From: Variovorax sp. Root473 | Lineage (GTDB): Bacteria; Pseudomonadota; Gammaproteobacteria; Burkholderiales; Burkholderiaceae_C | Reading direction: 5' to 3' | NCBI RefSeq assembly: GCF_001426505.1 | Contig: NZ_LMEV01000017.1 | Span: forward strand, 1,925,816-1,989,815 | Length of the DNA: 64,000 nt | Shown here: positions 32,674 to 41,356 of the stretch, piece by piece | How positions within the stretch are numbered: the first letter of the stretch is position 1 | How the letters are laid out: each line of letters starts with the position of its first letter | Translations under genes and position numbers: made by a program | The notes under the pieces: generated by a model | The model's database searches: none | Told to the model about the DNA's origin: nothing | The model's input: the letters and a program-made list of their open reading frames with translations, nothing else

Positions 32674-35232
32674 ATGGCCCGTTCCGACACGCCCCTTGCG
32701 ACCTACCAGGCGAAGCGCGACTTCACTGCCACCACCGAACCCGCCGAGGGCGGCAAGGCACAGCCTCACGCGCCCACCTTCGTGATCCAGAAACACGCGG
32801 CGCGGCGGCTGCACTACGACTTCCGGCTCGAACTCGACGGCGTGCTGGTGTCGTGGGCCGTGCCCAAGGGGCCGAGCCTGGACCCCGCCCAAAAGCGCAT
32901 GGCCGTGCACGTGGAAGACCATCCGCTGTCGTACGCCGGCTTCGAAGGCACCATTCCTGAAGGCCACTACGGCGCGGGCGAGGTCATCGTGTGGGACCGC
33001 GGGACGTGGGAGCCTGTCGGCGATCCGCGCAAGGGCCTGGCCGCAGGCAAGCTCGCCTTCCGGCTGCACGGCGAGAAGCTCGAAGGGCTGTGGGAACTCA
33101 TCAAGATCGCCAAGGGTGGCGAGCGGCAGGAGCCCTGGCTGTTGTTCAAAAAGCGCGACGACTTCGCGCGTTCGCACGCGGCGTACGACGTGGTGTCGGC
33201 GCTGCCCGACAGCGTGGGCAGTGCGCCCGCAGCCCGGCGCACCGCGCGCACCACGGCGAAAACCAGCAAGAAAACCAGGGCCAGCGCAAAGGCGACGTCC
33301 GGTGCGCCTGTCTCGGGCGCAGTGAAGGCGCGCCTGCCCGCCAAGCTCTCGCCGCAGCTCGCGACGCTGGCCACCGGCGTGCCCGAAGGCGCGCCTGGCA
33401 ACTGGATCTTCGAGATCAAGTTCGACGGCTACCGCGTCATGGCGCGCATCGAAGACGGCAAGGCGCGCCTGCTCACGCGCGGCGGCCACGACTGGAGCGC
33501 CAAGCTGCCGCCGCTCGTGGCCGAATTGGAACGCCTGGGCATCGACGACGCCTGGCTCGACGGCGAGATCGTCGTGCTCGACAAGGATGGCACGCCCGAC
33601 TTCAACGCGCTGCAGAACGCGCTCGACCGCGAACGCGCCGACCCCATCGTGATGTTCCTGTTCGACGTGCCCTTCTTCGCAGGCCATGACCTGCGCCAGG
33701 TGGCACTCGCCGAACGCCGGCGCCTGCTCAAGCAGCTGATGGACACGCGCGCCACGCGCCGCCTGCGCTTCAGCGCCGACTTCGAGGCGGACGTCGACTC
33801 GATCCTGCAATCGGCCTGCCAGATGAACCTCGAGGGCGTGATCGCCAAGCGCGCCGATGCGCCCTATGTCTCGCGCCGCAGCGACACCTGGCTCAAGCTC
33901 AAGTGCATCCGGCGCCAGGAGTTCGTGGTGTGCGGCTACACGCTGCGCACCGACAGCCCCGCGCGCATCGGCAGCCTGATGCTGGGCGTGCATGCAAAGA
34001 ACGGCGACCTGGTGTCGGCCGGCGGTGTCGGCACGGGCTGGAACGACCGCGAGGCGCGCGACATCCGCCGCCGGCTCGCCACGCTGGACACCGACCGCGA
34101 ACCGTTCACCGGCGGTGCGGCCAAGCCCGGGCGCCGCCGGCCGGGCGGCACGCGGCACTGGGTGAAACCGGAGCTCGTGGCCGAGGTGCGCTTTGCGGCG
34201 TGGACGCCCGACGGGCAGATCCGCCACGCGTCGTTCGTAGCCCTGCGCGACGACAAGCCTGCGTCGCAGATCGTGCATGAAGAACCCCGCGACATCGCAC
34301 CTTCATCGAAGACCATGAAGCCATCCTCCAGGAAAGCCGCGTCCACCGTCGGCGGCGTCACGGTGAGCCACGGCGACCGCGTGATCGATGCGGCGTCGGG
34401 CCGCACCAAGCTCGACCTCGTGCGCTACTACGAATCGGTGGCCGACCACATGTTGCCGCACCTGAAGGGCCGTCCTTGCGCGCTGGTGCGCGGGCCTCAA
34501 GGCGTGGGCGGCGAGATCTTCTTCCAGAAGCACGCCGAGAAGGTCAACATCGCCGGCGTGAAGCAGCTCGACCCGGCCCTGTGGCCCGGCCATCCGTCGA
34601 TGCTCGAGGTCGGCACGCGAGAAGCCCTCCTCAACGCCGCGCAGTTCAACGTGATCGAGTTCCACACGTCCAACGCAACCTCGACGCACTTCGACCGGCC
34701 CAACCGCATGATCTTCGACCTCGACCCCGGCGAAGGCACGCCGTGGGCGCATGTACAGGAAGCCGCGTTGCTGATGCGCACGCTGCTCACCGAGCTGGGC
34801 CTGGTGTCATGGCTCAAGACCAGCGGCGGCAAGGGTCTGCACGTCGTGGTGCCGCTGCGCATGCACCACGGCAACGACACGGTGAAGGCTTTCTCGCGCG
34901 CCATCGTGCAGCACATGGCGCACGTGATCCCGTCGAAATTCGTGGCCAAGAGCGGGCCGTCGAACCGCATCGGCAAGATCTTTGCCGACTACCTGCGCAA
35001 CGGCGTGGGCGCGACCACGGTGGCGGCCTACTCGGCGCGCGCGCGGCCCGGCATGGGCGTGTCGATGCCGGTGCGCTGGGACGATCTCGCCGGCCTCAAG
35101 AGCGGCGCGCACTGGACCATCGCCACCGCGCGCGAGCACCTGTCGTTCCAGTCCGAAGACCCCTGGGCCGACTACTGGAGCACGCGCCAGCCGCTGGGCG
35201 AGGCGATGAAGCGGCTCGGCTTCAAGAAATAG
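32674..35232 (+). CDS. ligD: Multifunctional DNA ligase D
   Basis: About 852 residues in the order phosphoesterase, ligase, polymerase. The phosphoesterase domain (about 25-175) has HYDFRLELDGVLVSWAVPKGPS and PEGHYGAGEVIVWDRG. The linker (180-225) is Lys/Ala/Thr-rich. The ATP-dependent ligase has motif I EIKFDGYR with Lys near residue 249, LDGEIVVLD and GVIAKRADAPY. The C-terminal primase-polymerase has DLDPGEGTPW (metal Asp near 682 and 684) and SGGKGLHVVVPL. With Ku it carries out non-homologous end joining. An upstream in-frame ATG at 32638 is possible. ku follows after 33 bp. Confidence 0.96.
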   Translation: MARSDTPLATYQAKRDFTATTEPAEGGKAQPHAPTFVIQKHAARRLHYDFRLELDGVLVSWAVPKGPSLDPAQKRMAVHVEDHPLSYAGFEGTIPEGHYGAGEVIVWDRGTWEPVGDPRKGLAAGKLAFRLHGEKLEGLWELIKIAKGGERQEPWLLFKKRDDFARSHAAYDVVSALPDSVGSAPAARRTARTTAKTSKKTRASAKATSGAPVSGAVKARLPAKLSPQLATLATGVPEGAPGNWIFEIKFDGYRVMARIEDGKARLLTRGGHDWSAKLPPLVAELERLGIDDAWLDGEIVVLDKDGTPDFNALQNALDRERADPIVMFLFDVPFFAGHDLRQVALAERRRLLKQLMDTRATRRLRFSADFEADVDSILQSACQMNLEGVIAKRADAPYVSRRSDTWLKLKCIRRQEFVVCGYTLRTDSPARIGSLMLGVHAKNGDLVSAGGVGTGWNDREARDIRRRLATLDTDREPFTGGAAKPGRRRPGGTRHWVKPELVAEVRFAAWTPDGQIRHASFVALRDDKPASQIVHEEPRDIAPSSKTMKPSSRKAASTVGGVTVSHGDRVIDAASGRTKLDLVRYYESVADHMLPHLKGRPCALVRGPQGVGGEIFFQKHAEKVNIAGVKQLDPALWPGHPSMLEVGTREALLNAAQFNVIEFHTSNATSTHFDRPNRMIFDLDPGEGTPWAHVQEAALLMRTLLTELGLVSWLKTSGGKGLHVVVPLRMHHGNDTVKAFSRAIVQHMAHVIPSKFVAKSGPSNRIGKIFADYLRNGVGATTVAAYSARARPGMGVSMPVRWDDLAGLKSGAHWTIATAREHLSFQSEDPWADYWSTRQPLGEAMKRLGFKK

Positions 35233-35265
35233 ACCACCCACGACACCGAAAGAAGGAAGCACACC

Positions 35266-36189
35266 ATGGCCACGAGAACCCTCTGGAAAGGCGCCATCAC
35301 CTTCGGGCTGGTCCACATCCCCGTGGGCCTGCACACCGCGAGCAGCGAACAGGGCATCGACTTCGACTGGCTCGACAAGCGCAGCATGGACCCGGTGGGC
35401 TACAAGCGCATCAACAAGCGCACGGGCAAGGAGATCGCGCGCGAGCAGATCGTGAAGGGCTTTGAATACGAAGACGGCAAGTACGTCGTGATCTCGCCCC
35501 AGGAGATCGAGGCCGTCTATCCGCGCACCACGCAGACCATCGAGATCCAGCGCTTTCTCGATGTCGGCGAGATTCCGTTCGTGTACCTGGAGCGGCCTTA
35601 CTACCTCGCACCCATCAACAAGGGCCAGAAGGTCTACGCGCTGCTGCGCGAGGTGCTCGCGAAGACCGGCAAGGTCGGGCTGGCCAAGGTCGTCATTGCC
35701 ACCAAGCAGCACCTGGCACTGCTGATTCCGTTCGGCAAGGTGCTGGTGCTCAACCTGCTGCGCTGGGGCGACGAGGTCAAGGACGCCGACGGGCTCGACC
35801 TGCCGGCCGCCGGCATCAAGGGCGCGAAGCTGTCGGCCGCCGAGATGAAGATGGCCGAGCAGCTCGTGGAAGACATGTCCGGCGAATGGAACCCCGACGA
35901 GTTCAAGAACGAGTTCAAGGATGCCGTGATGAAGATCGTGGAGAAGAAGGTCAAGGCGGGCGACACGCAGACGGTGGTGCAGCCGGAAGAAGAGGCGCCG
36001 GAGGGCGGCGCCGAGGTGATCGACCTGACCGAGCTGCTCGCGCGCAGCTTGCGCAGCGGCAAGCGCACGCCGCCTGCAGCGAAGAAACGGGCGGCGAAGA
36101 CGACGGCCGCATCGCACAAGACCCCGCGCAAGACCGCCCATAAAACCACCGCCAAAGGTGCGAAGAGCCCGGCGCGCAAGGCGGCGTAG
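35266..36189 (+). CDS. ku: Ku DNA end-binding protein
   Basis: 307 residues. Bacterial Ku homodimer subunit that rings broken DNA ends and recruits LigD. Core from the start (TLWKGAITFGLVHIPVGLHTA) through YVVISPQEIEAVYP, YYLAPINKGQKVYALLREVL and MKMAEQLVEDMSGEWNPDEFKNEF. The last 50 residues are a Lys/Ala/Thr-rich tail (repeated KTA/KKT blocks) of the kind used for DNA contact. AGAAGGAAG precedes the ATG at 35266. Convergent with the LysR gene, 2 bp apart. Confidence 0.96.
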   Translation: MATRTLWKGAITFGLVHIPVGLHTASSEQGIDFDWLDKRSMDPVGYKRINKRTGKEIAREQIVKGFEYEDGKYVVISPQEIEAVYPRTTQTIEIQRFLDVGEIPFVYLERPYYLAPINKGQKVYALLREVLAKTGKVGLAKVVIATKQHLALLIPFGKVLVLNLLRWGDEVKDADGLDLPAAGIKGAKLSAAEMKMAEQLVEDMSGEWNPDEFKNEFKDAVMKIVEKKVKAGDTQTVVQPEEEAPEGGAEVIDLTELLARSLRSGKRTPPAAKKRAAKTTAASHKTPRKTAHKTTAKGAKSPARKAA

Positions 36190-36191
36190 GC

Positions 36192-37100
36192 TCAGCGCCG
36201 CGGTGCTTTCGCCGCCCCCGGCAGCGCCGCCACGTGCTGCGCCAGGAAGTCGACCAGCACCTGCACGCGCAGCGGCAACTGCCGGCGCGGCGCATACAGC
36301 AGGTGCAGCTCCTGCGCCGGCCCCGTGTGCCGCGTTAGCACGCGCACCAATTTCCCTTCCGCAAGCAGCTCCGCCACCATCCACGTGGGCTGCAATGAAA
36401 TGCCCGCGCCCGCCAGCACGCTGTCGAGCAGCGCCACGGCGTTGTTGACGCGGTAGCGGCTGCGCACCGGCACGGCCACCGCGCCGTCGTCGCCCGCGAG
36501 CAGCACGCCGTCGTCGCCCGCCGCGTAGCGCAGGTAGTCGTGCGCCAGCAGGTCCTGCGGCGTGCGCGGCTTGCCGCGTGCGGCCACGTAGTCCGGCGAG
36601 GCGACGAGCACGCGCGGCCAGCTGCCGAGGTGGCGCGCGACAAGGTCGGGCGGCAGCGCGCCGCCGACGCGCAGCGAGACGTCGATGCGCTCCTCGCGCG
36701 GATCGACGAAGCGGTCGTCGAGCACCAGCTCCAGTTCGATGTCGGGGTACAGCCGCAGGAACTCGACGGCCATCGCGTTGAGGTGCCGCTGCCCCAGCGT
36801 GACCGGCGCACTCAGGCGCAGCAGGCCGCGCGGCTGCTGCACCTGCGCACGCGCGTCGGCCACGGCGTCGCCGTAGTCCTCGAGCATGCGACGCGCGCGT
36901 TCGTGAAAGCGCTGGCCCTCCTCCGTGAGGCTCAGGCCCGTGGCCGCGCGCCGCAGCAGCCGCACGCCGAGCGAGCGCTCCAGCCCCGCGACCAGCTTGC
37001 TCACGGTGGGCTGCGTGGTGTCGAGCGCGCGGGCCGCGCCCGAGAGGCTGCCAAGCTCGACGCTGTGCACGAAGGCGGAGAGTGCGCGAAGGGTGTCCAT
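36192..37100 (-). CDS. LysR-family transcriptional regulator
   Basis: 302 residues. N-terminal winged helix (LRALSAFVHSVELGSLSGAARALDTTQPTVSKLVAGLERSLG) and a LysR substrate domain (LLRLSAPVTLGQRHLNAMAVEFLRLYPDIELELVLDDR). Divergent from the SGNH hydrolase, with 112 bp of shared control region holding palindromes, so it probably controls that gene and itself (inference). Effector unknown. Confidence 0.9.
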   Translation of the reverse strand: MDTLRALSAFVHSVELGSLSGAARALDTTQPTVSKLVAGLERSLGVRLLRRAATGLSLTEEGQRFHERARRMLEDYGDAVADARAQVQQPRGLLRLSAPVTLGQRHLNAMAVEFLRLYPDIELELVLDDRFVDPREERIDVSLRVGGALPPDLVARHLGSWPRVLVASPDYVAARGKPRTPQDLLAHDYLRYAAGDDGVLLAGDDGAVAVPVRSRYRVNNAVALLDSVLAGAGISLQPTWMVAELLAEGKLVRVLTRHTGPAQELHLLYAPRRQLPLRVQVLVDFLAQHVAALPGAAKAPRR

Positions 37101-37108
37101 GGGGGCTC

Positions 37109-37165
37109 ATTCGAATTGGGAATGCGATGCATGCCATTCTGCCTTCTACCCCTCACGATTCGAAT
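37109..37165. promoter_or_regulatory. Palindrome cluster between lysR and SGNH hydrolase
   Basis: Two copies of ATTCGAAT (37109-37116 and 37158-37165), 49 bp apart, flank an imperfect inverted repeat GAATG-N10-CATTC (37120-37139) with ATGCAT at its centre. Placement in a divergent LysR promoter region suggests operator sites. Confidence 0.5.
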
Positions 37166-37212
37166 GGAAGAAAGTTCGCCCATCGACACTTCTTTCACCT
37201 GAGGACATTCAC

Positions 37213-38481
37213 ATGACTGCTTCGCGACTCACCGCCCTCCTGCGCCAGGGCGCGCTCGCCCTTTCCCTCGCCGCTGCAGCCACCGCCTCCGTGGCCGAGC
37301 CCGCGCACTGGAGCCCCAGCTGGATGGCCGCCACCCAGCCACTGTGGGACGAAGGTTTCGTGCTGCCCCTGGGCATTCCCGCCCGCTTCGAGCGGCAGAC
37401 GCTGCGCCAGGTGGCGCGCCTGAGCATTGGCGGCACACGGCTGCGCGTGGTGATCAGCAACGAAGGCGGCACCACGCCGCTGCACATCGGCGCCGCCCGC
37501 GCGGCCCGCCATGCAAGCGGCTCGGCGATCGTCGAAGGCTCCGACCGCGTGCTGCGTTTCGGCGGCCGCGGCGACGTGACCGTGCCGCCCGGCGCACGCC
37601 TCGTGAGCGACCCGGTCGACCTGGCGCTGCCCGCGCTGAGCGAGGTCGCCGTGTCGCTCTACCTGCCGGAACCCAGCCAGCCCGCGGGCTTTCATTTCGA
37701 CGCGCGGCAGACGCTGTACATCGCCGACGGCGACCTGAGCGGCGCCGCACGGCTGCCGGCCACGGCCACGCCCTGGCGCACGCGCGTCTACGTGAGCGGT
37801 CTGATCGTCGAGACGCCGCAGGCGCCCGTCACCGTCGTCGCGCTGGGCGACTCGATCACCGACGGCAACGGTTCCACACCCGGCGCCCACACGCGCTGGC
37901 CCGACGCGCTGGCCGAACGGCTCGCGCCGCGCGGCGTGGGTGTGCTCAACGCCGGCATTTCGGGCGGCCGTTTGCTGAAGGACGGCATGGGCCGCGCGGC
38001 GCTTGAACGTGCGGGCCGCGACGTGTTCGCGCAGCCCGGCGTTCGCGCGATGGTCGTGCTGCTCGGCACCAACGACATCGGCTGGCCCGGCGGTCCCTTT
38101 GCGCCACACGAACCCGCGGTGCGCGCCGAGGAAGTGATCCAGGGCTTTCGCCAGTTGATCGAGATGGCCCATGCCCACAACGTGCGCATCGTGGGCGCGA
38201 CGATTCCGCCCAACGAACGCGCGCTGGAAGGCACGCCGCTGGCCGGCCACCACTCGCCCGGGAAAGACACCGTGCGCCAGGCCGTGAACCGCTGGATTCG
38301 CGAAGGCGGCGCCTTCGATGCAGTGCTCGATGTCGATGCGCTGCTGCGCGAGCCGGCCCGGCCCGCGCGGCTGAAGGCCGCCATGGATTCAGGCGATCAC
38401 CTGCATCCGGGCGACGCCGGCTACAAGGCAATGGCGGCGGCCATCGACCTCGACGCCTTGCTGGGCAACGATCGTCAATAG
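37213..38481 (+). CDS. Secreted SGNH/GDSL hydrolase
   Basis: 422 residues. Signal peptide at residues 1-28 (ALALSLAAAATASVA). A beta-sandwich N-terminal domain precedes the SGNH domain: nucleophile block VVALGDSITDGNGS, the GISGGRLL glycine block, LLGTNDIGWPGG (block III Asn) and SGDHLHPGDAGYKAM (catalytic Asp/His). Such enzymes are esterases or carbohydrate acetyl-esterases; substrate unknown. GAGGACATTCAC precedes the ATG. Likely controlled by the divergent LysR. Confidence 0.88.
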   Translation: MTASRLTALLRQGALALSLAAAATASVAEPAHWSPSWMAATQPLWDEGFVLPLGIPARFERQTLRQVARLSIGGTRLRVVISNEGGTTPLHIGAARAARHASGSAIVEGSDRVLRFGGRGDVTVPPGARLVSDPVDLALPALSEVAVSLYLPEPSQPAGFHFDARQTLYIADGDLSGAARLPATATPWRTRVYVSGLIVETPQAPVTVVALGDSITDGNGSTPGAHTRWPDALAERLAPRGVGVLNAGISGGRLLKDGMGRAALERAGRDVFAQPGVRAMVVLLGTNDIGWPGGPFAPHEPAVRAEEVIQGFRQLIEMAHAHNVRIVGATIPPNERALEGTPLAGHHSPGKDTVRQAVNRWIREGGAFDAVLDVDALLREPARPARLKAAMDSGDHLHPGDAGYKAMAAAIDLDALLGNDRQ

Positions 38482-38494
38482 ACTGCAAAATATA

Positions 38495-38510
38495 CTGTAC
38501 ATAAATACAG
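38495..38510. promoter_or_regulatory. LexA (SOS) box upstream of the 38561-40324 unit
   Basis: CTGTACATAAATACAG, a perfect CTGT-N8-ACAG match with AT-rich centre and TA flank, the classic LexA operator form. It lies 50 bp before the ATG at 38561, and the only downstream gene set in reach is on the plus strand. Confidence 0.8.
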
Positions 38511-38560
38511 TCTTTTCTCTAGAATGGCCCGTCTCCAAGAACAACATTCGAGGCGACGCC

Positions 38561-38788
38561 ATGACCACCGCCAACCCGCCCGCGCCCTCCGCGCAGGTGC
38601 TTTTTTTCTCCTCGCGGCAGCACCCGTTGCAGTCGCGTTCGCGGACCACCACCACGACCGGTCGGCTGTCGACCTGGCCTTTCAAGGTCACGCGCGACAA
38701 GGGCGCGGCCGACGCGCTGGACATCCGCGCCCAGGCCGCCCGCGTGCTCCAGACAACGGCCGCGCACTGGTGGCCGCCCGAGGCCTGA
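38561..38788 (+). CDS. Unknown 75-residue protein behind a LexA box
   Basis: 75 residues, Ser/Thr/Arg-rich N terminus (SRSRTTTTTGRL), then a helical stretch DKGAADALDIRAQAARVLQTTAAHWWPPEA. No family recognised. GAGGCGACGCC precedes the ATG at 38561. It is first in a likely SOS-regulated unit with the 2H phosphoesterase 10 bp downstream. Not a shadow: no other gene overlaps it. Confidence 0.6.
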   Translation: MTTANPPAPSAQVLFFSSRQHPLQSRSRTTTTTGRLSTWPFKVTRDKGAADALDIRAQAARVLQTTAAHWWPPEA

Positions 38789-38798
38789 AGGTGATGCC

Positions 38799-39314
38799 AT
38801 GGCGGTCCGTCGGCAGTTGCTCATCGGCCTCTTTCCCACGGCGAACGTGCGCGCGGAAATCCTGGCGCATCGCGACGATTGGTGGTGGCCGCGCGGCTGC
38901 ACCCTGTCGTCTGCGAAGGGGTTGCACCTCACGCTCTTTTACCTGCCCGACCACCAGGGCGAGGCCGAGCAACACCTGCGCGACACGCTGGCCCGCGTGC
39001 CCATGCCACCGCTGGCGCTCACGCTCGACAGCTCCGGCACCTGGCCCAACGACATCTCGGTGGTCCAGCCCGCCGCACACGATGGACTGCGCGAATTCCA
39101 CAGCGCACTGACCTGCGCGCTGCGGCAAGCCGGCTTCATTTCCTGCGCCCGCGGCTGGACGCCCCACGTCACAATTGCGCGAAAAAGCGAGCACGCCGCA
39201 TGCCCTGGACATCTGCCGCCCATCCACTGGACGGCGCGCGAGTTCCGGCTGGTCCGCTCGCACTTCACGCATCCCTTTCGCCACGAACTCCTGGACGCCT
39301 ACCCCGCATGCTGA
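38799..39314 (+). CDS. thpR: RNA 2',3'-cyclic phosphodiesterase (2H family, ThpR-like)
   Basis: 171 residues. The two HxT motifs of the 2H phosphoesterase fold are present: HLT at about 43-45 (GLHLTLFYLPD) and HVT at 123-125 (TPHVTIAR). It hydrolyses 2',3'-cyclic phosphates or ligates 2'-5' RNA ends in the family. The stop overlaps the phosphotransferase start (ATGCTGA). Its LexA-linked setting is unusual for this family. Confidence 0.85.
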   Translation: MAVRRQLLIGLFPTANVRAEILAHRDDWWWPRGCTLSSAKGLHLTLFYLPDHQGEAEQHLRDTLARVPMPPLALTLDSSGTWPNDISVVQPAAHDGLREFHSALTCALRQAGFISCARGWTPHVTIARKSEHAACPGHLPPIHWTAREFRLVRSHFTHPFRHELLDAYPAC

Positions 39315-40324
39315 CGCCGCCCGCCCTGCCGAACGATGCCATCGCCGCCTGCCTCGCCAGCCAGTGGCGTCTTGAAGCCGCCCGCGCCGAGTTCCTGCCG
39401 CTGGGCGCCGACGTCGATTCGGCCGCGTTCCGCATCGAGGCGCCGGACGGTCGCGCGTATTTCCTGAAACTGCGCCGCGGCAGTTTCAATGCAGCCGTGG
39501 TCGCTGTGCCGGCCTTCCTGCATCACGCGCAGGGCATCGACGCCGTGATGGCGCCGCTGCCCACGCGCACGCAGCAACTCAGCGTGCAAGACCATGGCTT
39601 CGACTGGGCGCTCTACCCCTTCTTCGACGGCGCCGACGGCTTCGCGCGCGCGCCGACCGATGGGCAATGGAGCGCACTCGGCACGGCGCTCGACGCCATC
39701 CACCACGCCACGCTGCCCGAACCGCTGCTCGCCAACCTGCCGCGCGAAAGCTATTCGCACCACTGGCGCGAAGGCGTGCGCCGCTACCAGCGCCGCTTCA
39801 TCAACGGCGTGGCGGGCGACGATCTCGTGGCGCGCTTCCTCGCCTTCTGGGGCGCGCACGACGAAGAGATCGATTCGATCGTCTACCGCAGCGAACAGCT
39901 CGCCTCGATCCTGCTCGAGAGGTCGCTGCCGCAGGTGCTGTGCCATTCGGACCTGCACGCGGGCAACGTGCTGCTCGGCGACGACGACCACCTGTGCATC
40001 GTCGACTGGGACACGCTGATCCTCGCGCCGAAGGAGCGCGACCTGATGTTCATCGGCGGTGGTGTCGGCGGCGTGTGGAACCAGCCGCGCGAAGAAGCGC
40101 TCTTCTTCCAGGGCTACGGAACGACGGAAACGGTCGATGCGCTCGCCCTCGCCTACTACCGCCACGAGCGCATCGCGCGCGACCTGCTCGAGTTCTGCGA
40201 CCAGATGTTCGATCCACAGGCCAGCCGCAACGACCGCGAGGAAGGACTGCGCCAGATGGCGAGCCAGTTCGAGCCGGGCAACGTGGTCGCTGTCGCGCAC
40301 CGCGACTACGACGCCATCACCTGA
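39308..40324 (+). CDS. APH-fold phosphotransferase (aminoglycoside/homoserine-kinase-like)
   Basis: 338 residues. Kinase-like fold: the N lobe includes YFLKLRRGSF (ATP-binding Lys), and the C lobe has Brenner's motif CHSDLHAGNVLLG (His213, Asp215, Asn220) and the metal motif IVDWDTL (Asp233). Closest in plan to spectinomycin-type APH(9) proteins, but small-molecule kinases of unknown function share it, so resistance is not claimed. Seven-bp overlap with thpR; convergent with the MmcB-like gene, 18 bp apart. Confidence 0.8.
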   Translation: MLTPPALPNDAIAACLASQWRLEAARAEFLPLGADVDSAAFRIEAPDGRAYFLKLRRGSFNAAVVAVPAFLHHAQGIDAVMAPLPTRTQQLSVQDHGFDWALYPFFDGADGFARAPTDGQWSALGTALDAIHHATLPEPLLANLPRESYSHHWREGVRRYQRRFINGVAGDDLVARFLAFWGAHDEEIDSIVYRSEQLASILLERSLPQVLCHSDLHAGNVLLGDDDHLCIVDWDTLILAPKERDLMFIGGGVGGVWNQPREEALFFQGYGTTETVDALALAYYRHERIARDLLEFCDQMFDPQASRNDREEGLRQMASQFEPGNVVAVAHRDYDAIT

Positions 40325-40342
40325 CGGGCGCGGACGGCGTCG

Positions 40343-41278
40343 TCAGATCAGCAGGTCTTGCGCGTCGTCCTCGAAGCCGGCCACGGGCTGCGCCTTGGCC
40401 AGCGCCAGCCACACCGAAAAAGGAATGCGCTCGAAGGCGCGGTGCACCGCGGCGCGCGCCACCACGAGGCGTTCGCCCTGGAGCACCATCACGCCGCACC
40501 CGGCCGGGATTTCGTCGGGTGACGCGATGCAGCGGCCCTTGGCGTCGTTGCCCAGCACATACCAGCACTCGCCGCCCAGGTCGAGGTAGGCCGCGCGCTT
40601 GTCGGGCTTGCGCAGGTCGCCCAGCAGGTCGGCGCGGCTCACCTTGACCTCGTGCACGATGGGATGCGCGTAGGCCTCGACGCTGGTGTTGCGGATCGAA
40701 AACACGTCGGGCCGCGCCATGCACCAGCGCGGCTTGCCGCCCTCTTCGAGCGGCGGCAGGCGGGCGCGCAGGCCCAGGCCGCGCCAGGCGATGCGGCCGC
40801 CGCGCGTCATCTCGCGTGCCACACGCTCCACCAGCGCCTCGTGCGGCGTCAGCGCCGCGCGGTTGATGGTGAGCGTGGTCGCAATGCGCGCAATGCCGGC
40901 GTCGGTCACGCGCAGGGTCTCGTGGCCATGCGATGTGCGCACGCGTTCGAGAAAGCCGCCGGCCAGCAGCTCGACCTCGATGCCGTCGCAGCACGGCCAG
41001 CCGGCCGAGCGGTAGATCTCGCGCAGGCGCCGCGCATGCAACTTGCCAAAGGGCACGGTGGGCACGGCCGTCTGCATCGGCGGTGGCGGCTCCACCACCG
41101 GTGGCGGAAAGCCGGGGTCGGTCACCGGCGGCAGCGCCGGCGGCGGATCGCCCTCGGGCGGTAACCCGGGCGGCGGGGGTGGCGGCATGGGCACGGGCAC
41201 ATCGGGCGCGGGCGGCGGCGGGCCGATCGGCGAGGCGACGACCTCATCGGCAAAAGCGGTTGCGGCGAGTGCGGACAT
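40343..41278 (-). CDS. MmcB-like PD-(D/E)XK protein with Pro-rich N terminus
   Basis: 311 residues. Residues 16-70 are a Pro-rich region. Residues about 77-135 look like a winged helix ending VTDAGIARIATTL. The C-terminal domain has RPDVFSIRN (Asp191) and HEVKVSRADLLGDLRKPDKRAAYL (Glu210, Lys212), then GECWYVLG and GVMVLQGERLVVARAAVHRA. The Asp...ExK core and the order of blocks match MmcB, an SOS-linked nuclease-fold protein; this is inferred from pattern, not a search. It is 78 bp after dnaE2 on the same strand, so probably part of the imu operon. Confidence 0.6.
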   Translation of the reverse strand: MSALAATAFADEVVASPIGPPPPAPDVPVPMPPPPPPGLPPEGDPPPALPPVTDPGFPPPVVEPPPPMQTAVPTVPFGKLHARRLREIYRSAGWPCCDGIEVELLAGGFLERVRTSHGHETLRVTDAGIARIATTLTINRAALTPHEALVERVAREMTRGGRIAWRGLGLRARLPPLEEGGKPRWCMARPDVFSIRNTSVEAYAHPIVHEVKVSRADLLGDLRKPDKRAAYLDLGGECWYVLGNDAKGRCIASPDEIPAGCGVMVLQGERLVVARAAVHRAFERIPFSVWLALAKAQPVAGFEDDAQDLLI

Positions 41279-41356
41279 GGGAGGAACAGGTTAGCGAAAA
41301 GCGAGAGCGGACGCGAGGCATGGAACGATCGGTTGCATTCGCGGGATCGGGCGGCG

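Noticed and set aside
39308..40324. Antibiotic resistance gene (spectinomycin-type phosphotransferase)
   Set aside because: The APH fold is clear but the substrate is not; many kinases of small metabolites share these motifs.
41164..41240. Tandem GGC/GCC repeat in the plus strand read as a repeat array
   Set aside because: It is the coding of the Pro-rich N terminus of the MmcB-like protein, not a separate repeat.
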